Shown here piece by piece: positions 22,300 through 33,487 of a DNA stretch of 64,000 nucleotides (its first letter is position 1; the number at the start of each line of letters is the position of its first letter). A model generated the notes under the pieces. It did no database searches. It was not told the DNA's origin and saw nothing but the letters and a program-made list of their open reading frames with translations. The translations under genes and the position numbers were made by a program. Origin of the DNA: Brachycybe producta (taxonomy: Eukaryota; Arthropoda; Diplopoda; Playtdesmida; Andrognathidae). The stretch lies in assembly GCA_036925085.1 (NCBI GenBank), contig JAUPFP010000096.1, forward strand, positions 63,501-127,500, read 5' to 3'.

Positions 22300-22671
22300 A
22301 TTATATCCTCTTCTTCGTTATGTTGTTTCGTGATCCCTTTTTTGAAAAAAAGAGTCCTCTCAGCGAGTAAGCAGTTGATAAATAGTCCGGAGCTAACGTC
22401 ATATCTGATATTGAAGCGGGGGAATCTTTCAAAAGTGCCTTAAAAAGGCATGGAACAAAAGCTGGGCATGAATTTTTGAAGACAATGACAGGAGGAGCTA
22501 AGTGTCGGAAAACCACTTAAACATCTGAAAATAGAAGAACTGTGGCCAGTACAAAGCGTACAGTGAAAAGGAAAGCGTCGAAGAAGAAACTCGCTAAGAA
22601 AAAGAAAACCGCAGCAAAGAAAGATTCAGGTAAAAAAAGAAAAACTAGCAATTTTTTTAATCTCCTATAAA
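22300..22671 (+). pseudogene. small basic virion protein remnant
   Basis: Between penton-like and capsid sequence the plus strand encodes short pieces rich in lysine and arginine, in several frames: FLKKRVLSASKQLINSPELT near 22340-22400 and runs such as KKRK and KKKEK near 22570-22660. Polintons and adintoviruses often carry a small basic core-type gene in this place. Frames are broken by stops. Identification is by position and composition only. Confidence 0.4.
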
Positions 22672-23970
22672 CATGAGTGGCTTTCTCATACATCATGACT
22701 CGGGGCCTGGGATGAGTTGTTAGTTGGATATTTTCACCGTGCCCAAGATGCAAACGAGTAATCGGGATGACTGCATTAAGGAATACCATCCCGTGAACAT
22801 TATCGAAGACCAAAATACGAGAGTTCAATATCATTTGAAATGCTGATGAATACATAGATCCTTCTGATATTTACCTGAATGTGAAGGCAAGAATCTTAAA
22901 AGCGGATGGGAAACAATTGGACAATACTTGCGAAGTCACGCCTATAAATGGGTTTTTCCGCTCACTTTTTAGTGAAATTACGGTTACTCTTGGGCATACG
23001 ATTATTAGTTCCACCGATCACGATTACGGATATAAAGCTTATTAAATGACCCTTCTATGCAGCAAAAACACCAGGAATAAACCTTATTTATCTCTTGAGA
23101 TGTTTTACAAAGACACCATGTCTGCCTTTAAAGATTGTAAACCATCCACCGCCGATCCAGCAGATAGATTAGCGCAACACTTCGAAAGATCAAAAGCGAG
23201 TACTATTATGGACATGTGTAGCTGTCCTCACAGAGATATTTTTCATCAGGGTCACCTCTTACCTAATATGGTTGATCTCTCCATTAAATTAATTCGTCAA
23301 AAAGATGCCTTTTGTTTACTGAATCCAGAGTGACAAAAATGATTACAAAGTGGATATTAAATCTGCTACCCTCTATGTACGAAAAGTGGTACCTAATCCA
23401 TCTATCGTTAAAACGCATATTGAGCAGTCATTGAAGTCTAATTTTATTTATTTCATCAATCAAATCAAATGCACTTCTTTCAGCGAACCCAGTGGTGTTC
23501 ACGACATTAACATCAATATTTGTAATGGCATATTACCGAGTTCCATTATGATTGAACTTGTTGATAGTGATGCACATGCTGGAAATTTAAAAAAAGAATA
23601 CTTTTCATTTTCATTACAAGGACCTCAAGTTTTCTCGAGCTGCGGGTGGATGGTTTCCAGTTTCCGGGAATATAGTTCAGTCCAAATTTCAGTACGAAAA
23701 AATACGGTCATCTTTATCAGCAATTACTTTATGCGTGCCACAAGTATTATGGCACAGACGGTGTAGATGTGACGTTCGAGGAATTTAAAAATGGCTATTA
23801 TCTTTATGGCTTCGATTTCACCAATGATCAAAGTGCTCTATCAGGATCCCATTTCAACCTGAGTAAAAATAGACTTTTACAGCTCAATATGAAATTTTAA
23901 AATCCATTGAACACGAAAATCTACCAGTCCATCATCGAAGTGGATCATCATCGCAATGTTATCATAGATT
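22672..23970 (+). pseudogene. major capsid protein remnant (Polinton/adintovirus type)
   Basis: The start is ATGAGTGGCTTTCTC at 22672. Pieces lie in different frames. An N-terminal part has a stop near 22712. A second part spans 22860-23043. The frame 23046-23333 has FYKDTMSAF, DMCSCPHRDIFHQGHLLPN and VDLSIKLIRQKDAFCL. The 23350-23766 frame has IKSATLYVRKVVPNPSI. The C-terminal part near 23765-23965 has YYLYGFDFTNDQSA and HRNVIIDY. These match the double-jelly-roll capsid proteins often named F54H12.2-like in animal genomes. At least four breaks make it non-functional. It would build the icosahedral shell. Confidence 0.75.
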
Positions 23971-24404
23971 ATTAAAATAAATTCTAGTCAACTGGAATAT
24001 TTATTATTTCGTCATTCTGCCACGTGTTCAGTGTTTGCTGGTGTATTTGCATGGACCAACTTCCTTTTAGAGTGAATCGTAAACTTTATATCGTTAATCT
24101 GAATGCGCGGTGGGAGCCTGGATCTCATTGGTTCGCAATTTATTTCAATAATGGGATGGCTGAATATTTTGAGAGATACGGAATGAAGTCAATGTCGGAA
24201 GAGATAAATCAGTTCATCATGAGAAACAGTCTCTCCTGGACTTACAATGCACGTAGACTCCAACATTCGAGAACGGCCATATGTTGCCAATATTGTATTT
24301 TCTATTCTATTTTAAGATGTTCTAATGTATCTTTTCTCAAAAATGATTTGTGCAATTATATACCCCGTTTTAATGGCAATATCATGATTTCCAAAGTTTA
24401 TTAA
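23971..24404 (+). pseudogene. adenain-like cysteine protease remnant
   Basis: The first part (LEYLLFRHSATCSVF, about 23990) is in another frame from the main part 24024-24404, so there is a shift. The main part shows YIVNLNARWEPGSHW with the catalytic histidine in GSHW, then AEYFERYG, the segment with the acidic partner. The expected cysteine region follows as RLQHSRTAICCQYCIF. This is the C48/C5-like maturation protease of Polintons. Its 3' end overlaps the dUTPase tail on the other strand. Confidence 0.7.
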
Positions 24405-24620
24405 CATAACTTTAATAGGCCCTCTGTAACCAGAATCAATGACTCCAGCCAAAACAATGAGTCCAAAATGAAGCACGGGACCCGATCTGGGTGCGATTCT
24501 TCCATAACAATCATACAGCAAAGTGAGGGTTAAGTCTGTTGCACAGAGTGATATAGCTCCAGGTTTAATGGTGCAGTCCACTGTAGAAAACAAATCATAC
24601 CCGTCATCACCCTTATTCAT
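24312..24620 (-). CDS. dUTPase-like protein, C-terminal motif missing
   Basis: A 102-codon open frame starting at ATG. Trimeric dUTPase motifs are visible in order: motif 1 DGYDLFS (residues 6-12), motif 2 APRSGP (about 39-44), motif 3 GVIDSGYRG (about 56-64) and motif 4 IIAQIIFEK (about 87-95). Motif 5, the glycine-rich arm, is absent, so the chain is short and probably inactive. dUTPase turns dUTP into dUMP and keeps uracil out of new DNA. It lies immediately downstream of the polymerase on the same strand and converges on the protease. A decayed twin sits at 36865-36988. Confidence 0.8.
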   Translation of the reverse strand: MNKGDDGYDLFSTVDCTIKPGAISLCATDLTLTLLYDCYGRIAPRSGPVLHFGLIVLAGVIDSGYRGPIKVMLINFGNHDIAIKTGYIIAQIIFEKRYIRTS

Positions 24621-24709
24621 TTTTTGGGGATAACACTCATATCGCTTAATCTCTTAATCACTATGGTAGGTTCTATAATAAACAACAAATGATTTCATCT
24701 AAATTTTGT

Positions 24710-27700
24710 TTAAATTGAAAAATAGCCATAAGCGAGAGTAGTAATTCCATCATTCTCAATATAACGTTTATTATCGAATGCAGTAAGACTGATTTTGTTC
24801 ACTTCTAGAGTGTAAATGTCGTGCATTTTAGACATGGTTTGTCTTTGAATGACCCTATTCAGAATAGACTGATGCAAAGATTCAATGTACATATCATGAT
24901 GGAAGTGAGATTTAACGATCTGTTTCTTAATACCTTTTGCTTTACATTTGTGCTTACGGCTATTTAACAGTACAGAATACATTTTAGATTTTAAGGCCAA
25001 AAATTCCGAAATAGGTTCACCATTCATTTCATCTTTAAATTTGCCCATAACTTTTTTGTTTTCAAGAGAATGCAGAAAGTGACTTTTTGGATAGTCACTC
25101 GTATCCAAATTGTACTGGTAACACTGCACGTCATGGTACAGATCTTTAGTTTGGATGTGCATGATGAAACTATCCGTATCGGTGTACAATAATTTCAATC
25201 TATTTCAGGGATAATTTGATTTCAGAACATAATAATAAAATTCATACATGAACAACTTTGATATTTCTAGCACCGTAAAGCTTGTATATGTTTTACTAAA
25301 AACTGCATTGTTCATTAGTTTGAAAAGATTTTTTTCGAAATCATCTTTTGACAGCTTACGCATGGCGATGTTAAATTCTATATAGGGCTTTAACCACTTG
25401 CCTTGTGTAAAAAAAAAAGAACACGATGAATTTTGGTTAATTTAATCCCCAGGGTTATGTAACATTGTAAATGTCTAGCGTGAATAACAATTTTGTTTAT
25501 GATAAAGATTAGGGGTGAGTTTCTTTGCTTTGTAATTTTTGGGTTCTTTTCCTTTTACTTTTTTTAGAAGGTCTTTAGCATAAGGGGATAGCATATCGAG
25601 ACAAATATCGAGTCTTTCTGGACAGAGGGTAGTCACAATGATCAAAATGTAACTCTACTGGATAATCGAGATCAACTTCTAATATGTATCCCTCTTTGCC
25701 ATCCAGGTTAATGGACTGAACGTCAAAAGTTTTGATCTCATTCTCATCTAGCTAACGAAAATCTTTCATGTGCATGGGTTCGCACATCGCCGTAGCATAG
25801 ATGGAATTGTAATCCCAATAGGTTATATAAGATTTAGGTTAAGATGGATCGTAATCATTTAAATAGAGATTGTTCGCTTTTGCGTATCTGTGACTAGCGA
25901 CAGAAACACCTCCGCGAATACCTCTTTTGATAAATAAGTGCATATCGTAATCCGTAAGTAACTCCATCTCAACTTTAGTGTATTTCAAAACGGCGGACCA
26001 AGCGAACTTGGGCAAAGTGAAATAATGCGCGGGATCGAGGCCTAAACTTTTAAATGAAATAGTTCGGAAATGTTCGAAAACATCCGCCAAAATGAGACAA
26101 TCGCTTCTTAAATATATATTGTGATAATCGCCTACAGTTTCACATCCGAACATCTCCCACACCTTTTTTACGTACTCGTAATCTTTGTCAGAGATCTTTT
26201 CTTCATTCAGTGTATTGTTGAAACAAACTTTATCAGGACTAACCACTGCATCAAATTTTGAGTGACTGTCCAAGTGTTCATAAGGAAAATATCCTTTTTG
26301 CATCATGAGATCGATTTTTGCAGGGTCTTTAAAATACCACAAAACGCAATTAAATTTTTTCTTAGGAAGATTTTGGGCGAGGGTTGAGTGTGGAGCGGAT
26401 AAGAATTGAAAACTATCTAAGAACACGAGATTGTCGATGACGAAGCTCGTATAGCACTCAATATTCAAAGAAGTAATGCTAATGGGTTTTTCCATTTTAA
26501 TCCTACCTAGGGCTTTAACGATAAAATGCTCATTGTACGAACGTAAACAATGAGCGAAACACGGCAAGTAAGAAAGTGATCGTGATCTCTTACTTTCCCT
26601 GTAATAAACTCATTGAATGCCGTCTGACAAGTGTAGCAATGGGTGGCTTTCTGAAAGTTTTTCTCGTCTTCGTTCGTCATGACCATAGGCTCTATTGGGG
26701 CCGATTTCAACAATTCACTGGCTTTTTCTCGTAAGGCATAGATGGGTTTATAAGCAGGATATTGGGACCTTTTACATTCGTGAGCTACAACCTTACCGTG
26801 ATAATCAACTATGGCGTAGGAATACGAGCAAGCTTTGTGTTTTTGGATGGTTTTGGTATAAGAGGTGCTCGGATTTTGAGTTGGGTCACTGACTTTTTGG
26901 ATGAGGCTTTCGAAATCAAAATAAGCTACATAAGGGCAACGCAAGGCTTTATGGAAATCGTTAAACTTTAAAATGCAATCCTCTTTGCTCGGTAAAAGAA
27001 TTTTGGAGGATTTATGCTCTTTGAACATGGGGCGATGCCTTTCTAATGCGCTTTCAACAGTAAACCCTTGACAGCATCGGTAACAAAAAAATTTCCTTTT
27101 AAATCCATCATGGCCCATTAATCAAGCAATATTTCAAATGAGAAAGTAATGTTTGTAATGAAGAAAAAGATTTATTTCTCTATTCATGCTGGAACTACTT
27201 AACTGAAGAGGAACAATGTACTAATCATAACCGAAAATGTTAATTTTCAGATTGTTCGCAATTTTGAATTTTGAAATTTGGCTTAAGGCTAAGGGGTAGT
27301 CAAGCATTGATGTATTGAGTGAGCCTTCTAATTTCCTATAGTGACTTAATCTATTTGGATGGTTTTCCCACGCGACAGGATGTAAATGAGCTAGTACACA
27401 CCATAAAAAACATTTGGCATCTTTCGATATGAGATTTAAAATAGATTTCTTATTTTTTAATGAAACGGGAAGTTTCCCTGAACATTCGCCTTTATACGGT
27501 CTGTAGTTACCAATTTTGATATTGATGTCTTCGTTATAATTGATCACCCAACCTGAGCTTCTATTAGTGAAAGCTTTTATCGAACTTAAAATCTGCATTT
27601 CACATTCTCGCAAGTACTGTTTTATTTCTGATCGATGCATAATAAGCTTCATATTACTACAAAAATAAGATTCGTTGGTTTCATAGGTCATTATTGATTC

Positions 27701-28012
27701 ATTGTTTTCGTAAATGATTTTTGGCTTGATAAAATGAACGTGCAAACATAATTGAAATTTAAATCTCATTTTATTAGACCATCCCTCCAACAAATTCGTC
27801 ACATAACCATAGATATGTTGGAAATAGACTCTAGGGTCCTGAATATTAGACCCATTCATATGTTTTAAAGTAGCTAATAAACCCCCAAACCCTGTTTTAT
27901 GTATCACAAAAGCATCTAATAAAAATATGTCGTGAATATTATTTAAATCTGTTAACCATTCCGTTTTAGTATTAAATTGTGAATAATTTGGTAGACCTGA
28001 TAACATGCGCAT
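24710..28012 (-). pseudogene. DNA polymerase B, Polinton type, broken
   Basis: Reads right to left in at least four pieces. 28012-27221: N-terminal region with NRSSGWVINYNEDINIKIGN and KCFLWCVLAHLHPVAWENHP. 27118-26507: zinc-finger-like CYRCCQGF and an exonuclease-type DFES (YFDFESL). 26567-25839: DYEYVKKVWEMFGCETVGDY, YLRSDCLILADVF and GIRGGVSV. Then polymerase motifs A (DYNSIYATAM, near 25800), B (KLMNNAVF, near 25320) and C (YTDTDSF, near 25185). It finishes with the 25198-24710 frame. It would replicate the element by protein priming. Stops near 25835, 25750 and 25200 and frame changes make it dead. Confidence 0.85.
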
Positions 28013-28106
28013 TGAGAAAATGTTCCCTTGAGTTATTCGGCTGTCCGCATATGAAACAATTCATTTTTGAAAATCAAAACCCAGTTTACACAATACAGTA
28101 GTGTGA

Positions 28107-28442
28107 TTAATTGAGGATAGATATGAACCGGAATACAAGTTCCTTTAGTAAATTTGTTTTCTGTACTATATTTGTGAATATCAATAAACCAACTCTCATT
28201 ACTTTCGAGAATGCGTTGATGGGGATGGTTTTGTAAACTTTAAAGTCTGACAACGTGTTCTTTTCCTCTGATTTACTGAGCTGATGTCCAAACCAATCTT
28301 TAATCACGTCTTCCTTTGTGGGGGTAGAAGGTCCCGCATCACTGACTGTATTCGCTTTACATTTTGCAGCTTGAGATCTCGGTGCTGCTTTCATTTTTGT
28401 CTTTGGGTCAGTTACTTCGGTTTCTACCATCAAGTCTATCAA
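28107..28442 (-). CDS. unknown ORF upstream of the P1 polymerase
   Basis: A 111-codon frame, rich in lysine, serine and threonine in its first half, with a short DWFGHQL segment. It precedes the polymerase N terminus on the same strand by about 100 bp and could be its broken N-terminal extension or a separate small gene. I recognise no domain. Confidence 0.35.
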   Translation of the reverse strand: MIDLMVETEVTDPKTKMKAAPRSQAAKCKANTVSDAGPSTPTKEDVIKDWFGHQLSKSEEKNTLSDFKVYKTIPINAFSKVMRVGLLIFTNIVQKTNLLKELVFRFISILN

Positions 28443-29387
28443 TATGTTTCAGAATTTTTCTAAGAAACAAAATGGTCTTTATAAACTTTGAAAATGTGTA
28501 TAGGGTAATGATTAACACTAATGAAAATTCCTCATCAAATAAAATGGAGATGCTTGTTTCTAAAGTTCTTTTGGAGTATAAAAATACTCTCCAATGGTGT
28601 CCTTATTGTCCTGCATTATGTTGATTGATTTTGATGTATATAGTTGATGTTCAGTTTTTTGAAGAACAAAGTGTTTTACAAAGTGACTCCCAGTTGAAAA
28701 AAATAATAGAGGCCACAGTAAAATAGTATTTTCAAAGCATTGATTCTCATTGAAAGTAGAATGATTCGATGCCAATAGTCTTTGCTGAGGAAATTCAAAA
28801 TTAAAGTTGATTTGTGATTTTTAGGATGAAAAGTTACTCTTTTTATACTCAAAATTAACCCCCCTAGTGGAATAGCATACAATGAAGACTCATTAAAACA
28901 AAATAGCAATAATAAGTAGGTCTAGGTTATGAAAGACATCAATGAAGTAAATGTAAATAGTACAAGGTTATGAAAGATGTCAATGCAATAGGCCAAAATA
29001 GTAACCAATGAAGACTCGGATATTAAAACAAAGAACCAATAGTATTGAAGTAGGTCAAGGTCACAAAAGATGTCAATGCAGAAGGCTAAAATAGTAACAA
29101 ATGAAGATTTAAAAAAGCACCAATAATATCAATGTAAGTCAAGGTTGTAAATATAAAAAATAGTGCAAGGATATGAAAGATGCTGTTGCAGTAAATAAAA
29201 AAATAATGAGGTTGTGAAAAAATGACCATAGAAAAATACTATAAGGTTATGAATATTTTTGATTTTATAGTTTCTTTATTGTACTTATAAAATAAAATAT
29301 ATATAACTTGCTCTTGGTTGGACTTTTTGCTACCAACACTAATATGTAATAATGACAATTAGAAAAGCTTGTGGGGGAAAAAGTCTA
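28443..29387. other. AT-rich spacer with decayed tandem repeats
   Basis: No gene seen. Between about 28880 and 29200 a loose tandem repeat recurs every 90-125 bp, marked by AATGAAGA and by AGGTTATGAAAGA or similar, followed by ATCAATG. The units have diverged. The rest is AT-rich without recognisable features. Confidence 0.5.
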
Positions 29388-30157
29388 TGTAGTCCAGTAG
29401 CTTGGTGAGTTGATTGTGCACTTTGTGATAAAAGCACGAAACTTGGCAGATATGAAGAACACTGTAAAAGACTTGATTTCAGATATGGAGGCACTTCGGT
29501 ATGACGCAATTTTGGCGACCATCTAGGAAAATGGCTGACTTTCGTTTTTTTCTTAATATCTTGGGAACCCCAAGCCCAATTGATGTGCGGATTGTTGCTA
29601 AATATGTAAAATAGTATATTGCATATATTTGATGTCATACATAATTAAGATAGAACGTTGACATTTTTGGATATTATGACTTTTTTGAAGAATTTCATTA
29701 AAAAATTGTGTATTTCGCTTTATATTATCTTAAGCAGTACAGATGCGTGATTTTAACATTACATGTAACTTCAAGACACATTCATTGCGAACATTTTTTT
29801 CGTATTTAAACGTTAATATTGGCTAATTATTTCCTGAGTTACATTAATTTTAGTAATGCTGTATCAAGGAAAAGTAACATTTGAATGAACGTGTAAGAAG
29901 TCATTTTATCTGCAGGTTGATTGGTTAGGACTTCAACTTAATTTATCTAATCTGGGTATAGGCTATGTGCTATTTTCTCAGCCATATCGCTAAAATCGCT
30001 GACTTTTTCAATATATTGGGAAGTAAAACTCCAATTACTGTGCACATGGTCTTAAAATATGCATGACATAATAATGTACATATTTGATGTGATACATAAT
30101 TAGCCTAAATCATCCACATTTTGAAGTATAATTTTTTTTAAGAACTTTATTTTAAAA

Positions 30158-30734
30158 CTAGTGGGGTAACCCGTTATAAATGACAGGAGCCAAATTCACA
30201 GGCAATTGTGTCCTGCCTTAGAATTTCTTTTCTTCTGCCCTTTTATGATGTCAGACCAAGTAACAAACCAATTAGAAATTGATGACGTTCATAAAACAGC
30301 TGAGCAAAAGAAATTCTAATGCTGGGCACAATTGCCTGTGATAAATTCTAGTTTAATTTTGCTACTATTATCCCTTCCCCTTTTTATATTTGAAAGAGAA
30401 AATGAGCTTTTTATTTTTGCTGGTGTGCTCATGCGTGTCGTTTGTTCCTTTTTTACTGCTTTCATTTCAATTTCAGCCACCCCCTCCCACTTTTTTCAAC
30501 CCTCCACATTTCTCTTTCTCTCTCCTTCTACACTTTCCAACCTTTTCCCCTGTGCAATATAATATCGTGGAGTTCTTGGATGGGGAGTGTGCAACATATT
30601 GTTGACCTTGAGAAAAAAAAAGCTGTTCATTTCTTCATTTATTTAAATTTATATAAATTCCGACGTGCTTCAATGGTTTTGTACAGTTACAACACACACA
30701 TACACAGACCTGGGATATTATATACAGTATATAA
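30158..30734 (+). mobile_element. R1 repeat copy 1, Helentron-like short element
   Basis: Begins CTAGTGGGGTAACCC and ends near an 8-bp AT hairpin (30717-30735: ATTATATA, CAG, TATATAAT). It has a CA-rich microsatellite just before the end. The other arm of the long inverted repeat has the uninterrupted site near 33577, giving exact boundaries and showing insertion between A and T without a clear target duplication. Related copies lie at 55620-56172, 61315-61600 and 62490-62875. It is non-coding. Confidence 0.7.
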
Positions 30735-30771
30735 TGGTGTATTTTGCGGCATGTTTTTAGATACAATGCAG

Positions 30772-31005
30772 ATATGTGGCTGAGTGGAGATAGCCTCCGC
30801 TTATTGTGCTTAGGGTCCGGCTTCAAATCCTTACCTAGGGATTTTTGTTTGTCATGATTTCTCATTCAATGCAGAGTTAATGTTAGGCAGCCAGTCGTAA
30901 AACACATTCTGCCAAACCCGACTCATGTTGCATCTTTCATCATCATCATCATTTGACCATCCCCATCCAGTGTGGGATGGGGTCCAGGGGAAAAAGGAGA
31001 CAGTG
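30772..31005 (+). mobile_element. tRNA-derived SINE, copy 1
   Basis: GTGGCTGAGTGG (30776-30787) resembles a polymerase III A box and GGCTTCAAATCC (30819-30830) a B box. A body follows with GGCAGCCAGTCGT and a CATCATCATCATCATTTGACC tail module (about 30940-30960). An inverted copy at 33275-33487 shares box, body and tail modules. Both copies sit at mirror positions in the long inverted repeat, so the SINE was probably present before the arms formed. Confidence 0.65.
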
Positions 31006-31015
31006 CAAACAGTAC

Positions 31016-31774
31016 TTAAGAAGCTATAATTCGATTATGTTATAAAAAATCACTAGTTCCCATTTTCACCAACTGGGGCATCTAGACTTAAGTCCATAAG
31101 GCCCATTTAAACTGAAAAATTACAAAAATACAAAATGTATACTGTTCTTATTTCTATGCTAAAATAGCCCCCAATTGTCCAATTAACACAGTTCAAAGTG
31201 CTATGTGCACATTAAAGTATATTTATTAATGTGAACTTTTCAGATTTTAATTTTAACATTTGATTTTATTTTTTAAAATTGTGTGAAAATCTTGTTTTTA
31301 TCAATCATGTTAAATCCCATAGGCTAAAAAACGCATCCACAAAAAGGATGTAAACTTTTTTAATAAGTGGTTTATAAAAATAAATCTTTTTTTTAAATGT
31401 TCACTAACATGTCTACTTTAGTGTGAAGTTTTTATTTTTTTAAATTCTATTTAGTTATTAATTAGTTAATTTTTTTAATAATTTGTAATGTTTATTTTTG
31501 TACATCTGATATCATGCATATGACGTCACATTGCGTGCAAACTAGGTAAAAAATAAAGTAATTTATGACCATAAAATGTCACTTTTGGAAAATAGCTTTT
31601 TTGTTGCAAGGTGGGTGGGTTGTCTGGAGCCCCTCTTTAGAGATGTTTTTATAGAAAAGCCACAACTACAGGGCTAGATAACAATTATTCTGTTCAGGGC
31701 TGCTAAGAGTGGGCCAGGCAATGTGAAAACAATTCTGTCCTCCTTTTTGGTTATCAACACTTTTATCATGTTTT
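31016..31774. other. AT-rich region between inverted-repeat arms
   Basis: No open frame of note, no recognised element. Long runs of A and T and TTTTTAA words only. Confidence 0.5.
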
Positions 31775-31777
31775 ATT

Positions 31778-32120
31778 ATAAATGTGCATGCACGTGCATG
31801 CATGCACGGTAATGTGTGTACAAATGCATGCACATGCAGACATGTGCATACACATGCAAGCATGTGCGGACACATGCGTACTCGTGCATGCACATAAGGA
31901 CATGTGCATGCACGTGCGGACACATGCATGCACGTGCAGACACATGTAGACATGTGTGCACATGTGTGCACATGTGCACATATGTGTAAACGTGTGCACA
32001 TGTGCATAAACGTGTGCACATGTGCGTAAACGTGTGCACATGTGTGTAAACGTGTGCACATGTGCATAAATGTGTGTACATGTGCATAAACGTGTGTACA
32101 TGTGGGTGCACATGTTTCAT
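31778..32120. repeat. alternating purine-pyrimidine tract with a 20-bp minisatellite
   Basis: Almost unbroken alternation of purines and pyrimidines (words such as TGCATGCACGTGCATG and GTGTGCACATGTGC) for over 300 bp. The right half (about 31975-32100) has a 20-bp period based on GTGTGCACATGTGCATAAAC. Such tracts can adopt left-handed DNA. Long open frames on the minus strand here, rich in His, Cys, Met and Thr, are products of the repeat and not genes. Confidence 0.85.
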
Positions 32121-33229
32121 ATACTTTGATTTTTCTTAATTTCTAGTTTTAATTTACTTTATGTTGTGAAAATTTAAGTTTTCAATTCAAATTTAAAATT
32201 TTCCCATTTATATGGCTTATATAAATGGGAAAATTCTATTTTAATGTTTAATTTCTTCTTGAGACTTTTTTAAACCATACAGGTAGTGTCAAAAAGATTT
32301 ATTGTCAGAAACACATTTTTTGTGCAAATTTGTCTAGACAATTTTTTTTGATAGAAATTTCCACCATAGGTAAAAAAACAATAACCGTGCCATCTAACGA
32401 TTTTTTAGAAGTAATTTTGTGCTGAAGCCACTTAAGATATTACATTTTCATAATGTTATACTGTTAATCATGTACATTAAGTAAGTGCACTGTCTACAAC
32501 AATATCACACTGCAGTGTACTTTAGCTCAGCACTTCAGTATGCATATTGTCTGTGGACACTGCTATCTTATTAGGTATTTTTGCAGTTATGGCAGTCTAA
32601 AGATTTAAATAATTCAAATTATCTATAGCATTTGTTGCCTGAAATAATTTACAATATTGTGCCACTCATAATAAAGCACTTTTGCTTGGAAAAGAAAAAC
32701 CACTGGCCCTACATAGAGTATATTCCAGGTTACTGTTTCTGACAGTGCTGGCATTTGCTTGACATGGAAAAAGCAGTACCACTTAAACACATTTTTACTC
32801 AATCTTAACTGCAAAAACTGCCTTTTTTGATCAAAACCTCAACATCATACAAATGTTATTTTCATTTCTGATAAAACAAGTAGATGTTTTGATATAAATT
32901 AAGCAAGGAAGCTCTTTTCAAGAAAGTTGTAGGCCTACTTTGGAAAACATTCAACCATCACAAGCTGCACTTTTACATGTGAAGAAAGCAATTTTCCAAG
33001 TTGGATTTGTCTGGGCTTATGCAATGCATCCAGAACCTACAATACAATTTCTTCTTCAGTGCAGATGAAATCTAAAACAGACTATATGAGCCAAACTGGA
33101 CCACTTTTTCAGAAGTGAGCAAACATGTCTATGAGCCAAATTTCACTGCAGTGTGTCCTTGTGGTTGCCAGTGCAGACATAATGTACTTGCTTAACTGTG
33201 TGACATAACAAAAAATGTAATTTTTTTAA
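32121..33229. other. non-coding spacer with a perfect short hairpin
   Basis: AT-rich, no gene seen. A perfect 17-bp inverted repeat is at 32197-32213 and 32219-32235 with the loop GGCTT. The stretch ends at the inner edge of the right inverted-repeat arm. Confidence 0.55.
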
Positions 33230-33274
33230 AACCATTTGTATTAATTTCTTTTTTTTCTGGACCACATCCTTTAC

Positions 33275-33487
33275 CATGCATGGGTCAGTCAAATGATGAT
33301 GATGAATAATGAAATATGAGGCATAAGTCAGATTTGGCAACAGGTTCATGACTGGCTGCCCTGCAGAACATCAACTCCTCAATGATTGAGAAATTATGAA
33401 AGAAACAACAACCATACCTAGACTGAGATTCAAAATAGGACCCCCAACACAACAAGCAGAGGGAAGCTACTGGGGCTGGAATAGATA
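33275..33487 (-). mobile_element. tRNA-derived SINE, copy 2
   Basis: The complement reads a degenerate A-box region, TTGAATCTC near 33425 (B-box-like), then GGCAGCCAGTCATGA near 33346-33360 and the CATCATCATCATTTGAC tail near 33290-33305. More diverged than copy 1 at the tRNA-like head. Confidence 0.6.

Larger units (their letters stand above)
21120..28450. mobile_element. Polinton/adintovirus-like element, copy P1, decayed
   Basis: A block of virus-like genes in two convergent groups. On plus: coiled-coil ORF, penton-like, small basic, major capsid and cysteine protease. On minus: dUTPase, DNA polymerase B and an unknown ORF. The capsid and protease next to a polymerase of the Polinton type is the signature of Maverick/Polinton and adintovirus elements. 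I found no integrase, packaging ATPase or terminal inverted repeats, so the ends are approximate and the element is incomplete. All large genes carry stops or frameshifts. Confidence 0.8.
29388..31015 (+). repeat. left arm of a long inverted repeat
   Basis: Reverse-complement match to 33230-34438 once the insertion at 30158-30734 is ignored. Shared segments include GAAAATGGCTGACTTTCG near 29530 and its complement near 34270, the long AT-rich block around 29700-29880, and the SINE at 30772. The divergence is modest with small indels. No transposase frame is found between the arms. Confidence 0.8.

Noticed and set aside
28560-28909. Missing packaging ATPase or integrase in short minus-strand frames
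   Set aside because: No Walker A/B or DDE-type motifs; low-complexity AT-rich translations.
30776-30840. A tRNA gene of Ser/Leu type
   Set aside because: Only A- and B-box-like parts are present, with no foldable acceptor stem, and a SINE body follows.
31666-32120. Long minus-strand frames rich in Cys, His, Met and Thr
   Set aside because: All three frames are open because the repeat has no stop codons; this is a product of the repetitive sequence.
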